A stretch of DNA of 64,000 bases from Rubrobacter_D sp963840835 (GTDB lineage: Bacteria; Actinomycetota; Rubrobacteria; Rubrobacterales; Rubrobacteraceae), in assembly GCA_963840835.1 (NCBI GenBank), contig CAWJAM010000001.1:186001-250000 (forward strand), in the 5' to 3' direction. Positions 58,768 to 64,000 of the stretch are shown one piece after another (the stretch's first letter is position 1; every line of letters starts with the position of its first letter). The notes below the pieces were generated by a model, which saw only the letters and a program-made list of their open reading frames with translations, did no database searches and was not told the origin of the DNA. A program made the translations under genes and the position numbers.

Positions 58768-59583
58768 GTAAGCGAAATCGGGCGGGACGTGGCGCGACAG
58801 GCGGCGAACGTCGTAGGGGCGCTGTTCCAGTTGGGGATGACGGCGGCCGCGAGCACGACGATCCAGGGCGTAGTCGACGAAGGCCCACGATCGCTGGTCG
58901 AGCCCGCCCTGTACGCGTTCACGATCTGGGCTCTCATCTTCACCCTGTCGCTGGCCTACGCTGTCTACCAGGCGCTGCCCGCCAAGAGGGAGAGCCCGCT
59001 CTTGCGTCGCGTCGGACCTTTCACCGCGACGGCGTTCTTCTGTACGGGCCTGTGGTCGGTCTTCGTCCCCTTGAGGCAATTCGGCCTTGCCCAGCTGATG
59101 CTCCTCAGCATCTTCATCTTCCTGCTCATCGCCTACCTACGCCTCTCGCGGCACGCGCGTGAGCGCGACCCTAGCATAGGCGAGCGTTGGCTGGTCGCGC
59201 TGCCGCTCGGGCCATTTCTCGGCTGGGTAACGGCGGCCAACGCCGTCAGCCTGACTGCCGAGGCCGTCCGCCGAGGATTCGTAGCATCCGGAGGCGTCGG
59301 CGAGGCGGCTCTCGGCACCGTTCTTCTGCTCGTCGGGGGCCTCCTAGCCTGCGCCGTGATCCTGGTTGGCAGGGCGGGACCGGTGCAGGGTTATCTGACC
59401 TACGGTGCGACCGTGCTGTGGGCGCTCACCGGGATCGTCGTCAACCAGTACGCCTACTCGCCCGTTACGACCGGCGCGGCGCTGCTCGCTGCCGTCTCAG
59501 TAGCGGTTGTCTTATTCAGCGCGCTGCGTGACGGACGCCCAGGTGGAGACGCACGACGGTCGGCGCGATCCGGGACGGCCTGA
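58768..59583 (+). CDS. TspO/MBR-like membrane protein, paralogue, start unclear
   Basis: About 270 aa, similar to the previous gene throughout (YAFTIWALIFTLSLAYAVYQALPAKRESPLLRRVGPF). The homologous N-terminus VSEIGRDVARQAANVV begins at GTA 58768, with GAGGAGGT upstream, but no standard start. GTG 58764 is one base out of frame (a GGG run separates them), and GTG 58789 starts later without a ribosome site. Either one base is missing or added, or the start is GTG 58789. Confidence 0.65.
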   Translation, partial: VSEIGRDVARQAANVVGALFQLGMTAAASTTIQGVVDEGPRSLVEPALYAFTIWALIFTLSLAYAVYQALPAKRESPLLRRVGPFTATAFFCTGLWSVFVPLRQFGLAQLMLLSIFIFLLIAYLRLSRHARERDPSIGERWLVALPLGPFLGWVTAANAVSLTAEAVRRGFVASGGVGEAALGTVLLLVGGLLACAVILVGRAGPVQGYLTYGATVLWALTGIVVNQYAYSPVTTGAALLAAVSVAVVLFSALRDGRPGGDARRSARSGTA

Positions 59584-59645
59584 AGGCGTGTGGTATGTGG
59601 TGTGACGAATCCCAACGTGTCCACCCGAAAGAGGAGGCTTGATCC

Positions 59646-60695
59646 ATGACGATAGATGTGCGGGAGCAACACGAGAGGCAGACCATGCGGGCATTCGGCT
59701 TCCGCCGCTACGGGCCACCGGACGTACTGGAGACGCTCGAAGTTCCGCGGCCCGAGCCGGGGCCGGGGGAGGTCCTCATAAGGGTCGCCGCCGCGGGGGT
59801 GAACCCGGCCGACTGGGCTTTGCGCGGAGGCAGGTTGCGCCCCTTCGTACGGCTCAAGCTGCCTTTCGTCTCAGGCTCCGACGTGGCCGGCGTCATCGAG
59901 GCCGCCGGTGCGGGGATGACGAAATTCGTGTCCGGGGAGGCGGTCTACGCGATGACGCCCACTACCACAGGCGGTGCATACGCCGAGTACGTCACCGTGG
60001 CCGCGGACAACGTGGCCCGCGTGCCTTCCGGGATATCGCTCGGGGAGGCTGCGGCCGTGCCGCTGGTCGCGCTGACGGCGTTGCAGGCGCTGCGGGACAA
60101 GGCGGAGCTTATGGCGGGAGATCACGTGCTGATCAACGGCGCCTCGGGCGGCGTGGGATCATTCGCGGTCCAGATCTCCAAGGCCATGGGAGCGCGGGTC
60201 ACTGCGACGTGCAGCGGGCGCAACGTCGAACTTGTGCGCGGCCTCGGGGCCGACGAGGTCATCGACTACACCCGCGGCGACATAACCGCGGAAGGGTCAT
60301 GCTACGACGTCGTGATCAGCGCGGTCAACACCCTCCCGTTGTTGCGCTGGCGTCGAGCCTTGCGTCCGGGGGGCAAGATCGTCACGGTCAACCCCCTGTT
60401 CGAAAACGCCGTGGTCACACGGCTGGCACGCGCCATCGGTCGCGTAAGTCTGGAAGGGGTTCTCGTGCAGCCGAGCGGCGCCGACCTCGAGGCCGTAGGG
60501 GCATGGATATCCGCCGGAAAGGTGAGGCCAGTTATCGACTGGAGCTACCCGCTATCCGACGCTGCTGCGGCGCACCGCTACAGCGAGAGCCGTCGCGTGC
60601 GCGGCAAGCTCGTCCTCATCGTCGATGAGCGGCTCGCCGAGGCGAGTGCCGAGTCCATCTCGTCCGGGGAACTGCCGGGTGGAACGGCGGCATAA
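59646..60695 (+). CDS. zinc-free medium-chain (quinone oxidoreductase-type) dehydrogenase
   Basis: 349 aa. N-terminal GroES-like fold (VLIRVAAAGVNPADWALRGGRLRP), no zinc cysteines, and the nucleotide motif INGASGGVGSFAVQISKAMGARVTATCS typical of NADPH:quinone oxidoreductases. The C-terminus HRYSESRRVRGKLVLIVDE is family-like. GAGGAGGCTTGATCC before the ATG. Same direction as the TspO-like genes. Confidence 0.88.
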   Translation: MTIDVREQHERQTMRAFGFRRYGPPDVLETLEVPRPEPGPGEVLIRVAAAGVNPADWALRGGRLRPFVRLKLPFVSGSDVAGVIEAAGAGMTKFVSGEAVYAMTPTTTGGAYAEYVTVAADNVARVPSGISLGEAAAVPLVALTALQALRDKAELMAGDHVLINGASGGVGSFAVQISKAMGARVTATCSGRNVELVRGLGADEVIDYTRGDITAEGSCYDVVISAVNTLPLLRWRRALRPGGKIVTVNPLFENAVVTRLARAIGRVSLEGVLVQPSGADLEAVGAWISAGKVRPVIDWSYPLSDAAAAHRYSESRRVRGKLVLIVDERLAEASAESISSGELPGGTAA

Positions 60696-60803
60696 AGAAA
60701 GTCCAGTTACACCAATGCGGCAGGGACCCGAAGCGAAGAAAGGGGGCCGGTCTCGTCGCGGCGGGATCTCAGCCATAGAGGTGCGGAGAGAGGTGGCAGA
60801 GCA

Positions 60804-61445
60804 ATGAGCGCTCTGCGCAGTAAAGCGGGCGGATCCGTCCGGACCGAGGGACTCGTGCGCAGGTTCGGGGGTAACGTCGCGGTCGTCTTCGCGATTACCG
60901 GCATCTCGCGCGCCTTGGCGCTCGTGACCGACATCCAAGCCGGCTACCTCGGCCGGCTGCTCGTCTCCCCCGTCAACCACTTCAGTCTGCTGTTACGGCT
61001 AATTGTTGCCGACCACGCCCTTGTCATAGCGCTCTGCGTGCCCGTGCTCGGCTTTGTTCTTGACGTCGGCTTCGCGACTGGCCCTGTAGGCGTCCTCACC
61101 TTCGTCCTCCTCAGCGGGTTCTGGCGCCTTGCCTTCACCGAATTCCCCTGCACGATCGCGCTGCGCACCGGCAATCCGGCGACGGCGAACTTTTCTTTCA
61201 TCCTGTTTTTCCCCTTCGCGTTTCTTACGACGACCTTCCTGCCGCAGGAGGCGCTGACCGGCTGGTTTGCCACCGTCGCCGATTACAACCCAGTCACGTA
61301 CCTGCTCGCCGACCTGCGCCCCCTGATCACCGACGGCTGGGTCGCTTCAGATCTGATGCCCACGCTTGGTGCCGTCGCCGCCGCGGGCTGCGCAACCCCC
61401 GGGCTCGCCTTCTCCGTCCTGCGCGCTCGGGTCCGTTGCGCCTGA
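60804..61445 (+). CDS. ABC-2 type permease, shortened, without ATPase partner
   Basis: 213 aa, five hydrophobic segments. YLGRLLVSPVNHFSLLLRLIVADH and the end of the family FLPQEALTGWFATVADYNPVTYLLADLRPLI resemble DrrB/ABC-2 drug-exporter permeases. The first helix of the usual 250-280 aa permease is lacking and no ATP-binding gene is near, so function alone is doubtful. GAGAGAGGTGGCAGAGCA upstream. Confidence 0.68.
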   Translation: MSALRSKAGGSVRTEGLVRRFGGNVAVVFAITGISRALALVTDIQAGYLGRLLVSPVNHFSLLLRLIVADHALVIALCVPVLGFVLDVGFATGPVGVLTFVLLSGFWRLAFTEFPCTIALRTGNPATANFSFILFFPFAFLTTTFLPQEALTGWFATVADYNPVTYLLADLRPLITDGWVASDLMPTLGAVAAAGCATPGLAFSVLRARVRCA

Positions 61446-61602
61446 TGGTCGACCGAGCAGCTACGAAGTGGTAGAGGAGCAGAGGAACAACGGCTGCGAA
61501 AAAATTCGTTGGCAACCCCCCACAGTTCCAAGGAACTGGCTGAGGCTCCTCGGCACCCGACGCAGGCTAGGACAACCACCGAGAAAAATCGGAGGCGATC
61601 TC

Positions 61603-62016
61603 ATGAAGTTCGACCACACTGTCGAGACTACCGCTCCACCCGAGAAGGTTTGGATCGCTTGGACCGTTGTGGAGCTTTGGCCCGAATGGGATACCGAACT
61701 GGCTTCCGCCACCCTGGATGGCAGCTTCGCCGCCGGTGTAAAGGGTAGACTCAAGCCCAAGAGGGGTCCCGCATCCAAATTTTTCATCTCGGAGTTGGTC
61801 TCAGGGGAGAGCTATGCGTTTACGACTCGGTTACCCTTATGTGAGCTGAAGGTGAGGCGCCACCTCACCCGCAAGGAAAGTGGCGGGGCGTTCTTCACCC
61901 ACGAAGTGTCGTTCGTTGGGCCACTGTCCTTCGTATTCGGCAACCTCTTGGGCCGAAGATACCGGGAGGCGTTGCCGGTAGTGATGGAGAACCTCCGGAA
62001 GATCGTCGAGCGTTGA
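61603..62016 (+). CDS. SRPBCC (START/Bet v1-like) protein
   Basis: 137 aa; KFDHTVETTAPPEKVWIAWTVVELWPEWDTELASATLDGSFAAGVKGRLKPKRGP is the SRPBCC N-terminus, with a helix at the C-terminus (YREALPVVMENLRKIVE). GGAGGCGATCTC before ATG 61603. Binds a hydrophobic ligand; members include polyketide cyclases. Last gene of module 7. Confidence 0.85.
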   Translation: MKFDHTVETTAPPEKVWIAWTVVELWPEWDTELASATLDGSFAAGVKGRLKPKRGPASKFFISELVSGESYAFTTRLPLCELKVRRHLTRKESGGAFFTHEVSFVGPLSFVFGNLLGRRYREALPVVMENLRKIVER

Positions 62017-62257
62017 GGTATTGCCAGCGGACGAGCCTGAACCTTCGCTCGACATGAAGCACTAATCTGACGCGCAAGGGCTGCCTCATTGCCCTAAGTT
62101 GCGTTCGCTAGATCTTGTTGGGAGGAGAAAGAGAGCACGAGACCGACCAGGGGAAAAGCCTGGCCGAAACGGCAGCGTGCAGAGAGGGGTGCGCCAGCGC
62201 GCACCGGTATGGGTCTGATCTCGAGTTCAGGAACCGGAGACGCGTGATCCGCGGACT
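62017..62257. other. non-coding tail of module 7
   Basis: No gene seen. GGGGAAAAGCCTGGCC is a weak hairpin at about 62142. Confidence 0.45.
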
Positions 62258-62382
62258 TCTGATACCACTCTGATACCACCGGGAACGCAATACGGTGCAA
62301 CACGCAGCAAGGCAGGGAAAGGAAACCCCTCTAAATATGCGGCATTTGCAACCCCCTGCAAACCCCTGCAACGCTTGATGGA
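62258..62382. repeat. att-flanking arm, module 7 (complete)
   Basis: TGATACCACTCTGATACCACC (two repeats, period 11), GCAATACGGTGCAACACGC, CTCTAAATATGCGG and TGCAA words, as in module 5. Confidence 0.75.
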
Positions 62383-62430
62383 TCACTCGTAATGAGCAGG
62401 TCAGCGGTTCGAGTCCGCTCGTCGGCTCTT
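62383..62430 (+). repeat. att site 7, right end of island
   Basis: tRNA-Thr 3' copy identical to att 0 from TCACTCG through GGCTCT. The DNA beyond begins with an integrase-tail homologue. Confidence 0.88.
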
Positions 62431-62866
62431 CGTTTTTCCTGCAAAACCTGTAAAAACGACACTCCCACGATGTTCGTGTCGAGGGCTTTGTCAGCAGTAC
62501 GTAAGCAGTAGACTCTATCCCAAAGCGTCGTCTCCTCGGCATTGGCGTGCTACAAGTGGTTGCAGGGTGCAGCGGTTGGCGTAGGCGAATCCTCTGGCAT
62601 TGACCGTCTGAGCGATGTGCCCGAGTTTCGGCGGGTGGGGCACCGTCGAACAAGCTCCGCCCAAGTTCCTGGATGATAGATTGTGCGAACTTCGTCTTGA
62701 GACTGTCCGAAAAGGGTCGGAGGAGCCTGCCCTGTAGCCTTACGGAGCACCTCAGCGACACTTTTCGACCCATTTTGGCCACCCTACACAGCCTAAATGC
62801 ACGCTTCGAGCGTTGCTCGTACCCCTTGTCGGACGGTTTCTTGACAGAGTTCTCGGCTCCTCTTTG
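62431..62866 (-). pseudogene. integrase-tail remnant and unassigned DNA
   Basis: Bases 62445-62540 match those right of the tRNA (26405-26490): CCTGCAAA-CC-GTAAAAACGA, ATGTTCGTGTCGAGGGC and TTTGTCAGCAGTA blocks, the C-terminal tail of an integrase on the minus strand. The catalytic part is absent. From 62540 to 62866 I see no convincing gene. Confidence 0.65.
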
Positions 62867-63907
62867 TCAAGCGGCGCTGCGTGAAGGCGTCTGCGAATCT
62901 GCCATGAGGTTCTTGAAGACGGCATCGGAGATGCGCCTCTTGAGGCACCGCAGAGCCTCCTTACGAGATTTGCCCTCCGCGATCTTCTTGCGGTAGTATC
63001 CTCCGCCTCGGGCGTCCGACCTGGCCTGGCATACCGCGACCATGTGCAGAGCGTAGTTGAGCTTGCGGTTGCCTGCCAGCGAGAGCCTGTGGCGCATCAC
63101 CTCCCCGCTTGAGGCCTCAAGCGGCGCCGTACCGGAGTAGGAGGCGAAGTGGGCCTTTGTCGGGAAGCGCGCCACGTCACCTACCGTGCCTATGATCCTG
63201 GCGCCCAATATTGGACCTATGCCGAAGATTTCGGTAAGGGTGGTGCCGCAAGCCTCTACCTCGGCTTCGATGCGCTTGTTTAGGCCCGCGATCTTTCGAT
63301 CCAGCGTCCGGATGTCGCGCAGGACCTCCGAAGCCAGTCGGCGGCGGACGCGCGAGGAGGAGCCCTGCGGTCGTATGCCGCGCAGGATGCGCGCTGCCCG
63401 GTCGGCCGAGACCGTTCCGGCTATCCCGCCGGGGACGAGATCTCGTAGAAGCCCGTGCAGGCGGTTGAGCCCCCTTGTACGTTCGGCCACCAGGTCCTCG
63501 CGCCTCTCGGAAAGTAGGCGCAGCACCTCGGATGCGGCCTCGGGATCGACCGCTGCCAGGCGCTCGTTGCGCGAGGCGGCCAAGGCGGTGGCCAGGGCAT
63601 CGAGGCCGTCGTTCTTGCGGGAGTTGCCGGTCGAGAGCACCCGAACCTTTGCCGAGAGTTTGGGCGGCACGTCCACCACCGACTCGCCTGCCGCCGCCAA
63701 CCTCCCCGCCAGGTACCGACCGAGGCCGCCGGCGTTCTCTACGGCCCAACGACGTTCTGGGAATCGTTTCGCCCAGCGCTCGAGGGCTCTCAAGCCGGCG
63801 CGGCTCTGCGGGAAGCTAGCACGCTCGATGAGCTCGCCTTTGGCTTCGTCGACCGCAGCGACGGCGACCGACGCCTTGTGGGGATCTACCCCGATGAGCA
63901 CCTTCAT
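62867..63907 (-). mobile_element. IS110-family transposase gene
   Basis: 346 aa from ATG 63907. N-terminal RuvC-like DEDD domain: IGVDPHK, WAVENAGGLGR, SRKNDGLDALATA. C-terminal transposase_20 part: EIFGIGPILGARIIGTVGD, ASYSGTAPLEASSGEVMRHRLSLAGNRKLN. The frame is intact. IS110 elements lack inverted repeats, so the ends cannot be fixed here; about 90 bases remain to the window end. An upstream start (63946) is less likely. Confidence 0.92.
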
Positions 63908-64000
63908 GCGTGCGTACCTCCGTTTCGCTCGGACCTCCGCCACCATCGTCGCGCGCGAAGGACATTCCTACTACTTCGTGCCGCACACATACCTCTTTTG

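Noticed and set aside
32759..62430. Seven additional tRNA-Thr genes
   Set aside because: Each copy holds only the anticodon-loop to acceptor 3' half; the 5' half (acceptor strand and D-arm) is missing, so none can fold as tRNA.
26323..62430. A single prophage or conjugative element
   Set aside because: No capsid, tail, terminase, relaxase, type IV secretion or replication genes were seen in the 36 kb.
62108..62782. A 224-residue leftward protein across att 7
   Set aside because: It reads through the att copy, arm and integrase tail; no domain is recognisable and the frame is open by chance.

Overview
The window is about 64 kb of GC-rich bacterial DNA. The gene set and the look of the proteins suggest an actinobacterium of the Rubrobacter type. 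This is my inference from gene content, not from a marker gene. It falls into three parts.

(1) 1-6.1 kb, core genome. The end of topA, a class-I glutamine-amidotransferase-like hydrolase, tmk, holB, ricT (PSP1) and a P1/DmpA-family peptidase lie on the plus strand. The tmk-holB-ricT order is conserved in many Gram-positive bacteria. tmk, ricT and a small membrane ORF after topA have no ATG, GTG or TTG at the expected place, but each has an in-frame ATC there.

(2) 6.1-26.3 kb, a soluble di-iron monooxygenase cluster of the MimABCD/PrmABCD (propane, acetone, phenol) type. The hydroxylase large subunit, reductase, small subunit and coupling protein read rightwards. The dedicated GroEL-like chaperonin, two MIP18-like Fe-S assembly proteins, two amidohydrolases, a [2Fe-2S] ferredoxin, two zinc alcohol dehydrogenases, an aldehyde dehydrogenase, pyruvate phosphate dikinase and an IclR regulator surround them. 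Together they suggest hydroxylation of a short alkane or ketone, oxidation of the alcohol and aldehyde, and return of C3 carbon to central metabolism. A family of palindromes built from an 8-bp unit punctuates only this region.

(3) 26.3-62.4 kb, a genomic island in a tRNA-Thr(CGU) gene. The 3' part of the tRNA recurs seven more times in the same orientation, cutting the island into seven modules of about 1 to 13 kb. Most tRNA copies are preceded by the same kind of about 110-125 bp arm carrying direct repeats. No module has an intact integrase: only a decayed tyrosine-recombinase C-terminus next to the tRNA and a short tail after the last repeat remain. Cargo includes a 4.8 kb block present twice at about 99% identity (DHA2 exporter, SDR, two hotdog proteins, TetR, thiolase fragment), a LuxR/MalT-like giant regulator, a flavin hydroxylase, an XRE-STAND-TPR regulator, cupin, ABM-like and SRPBCC proteins, a sensor kinase, STAS and PRC-barrel proteins, TspO-like proteins, a quinone oxidoreductase-like enzyme and many small membrane proteins. 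An IS110-family transposase gene closes the window.
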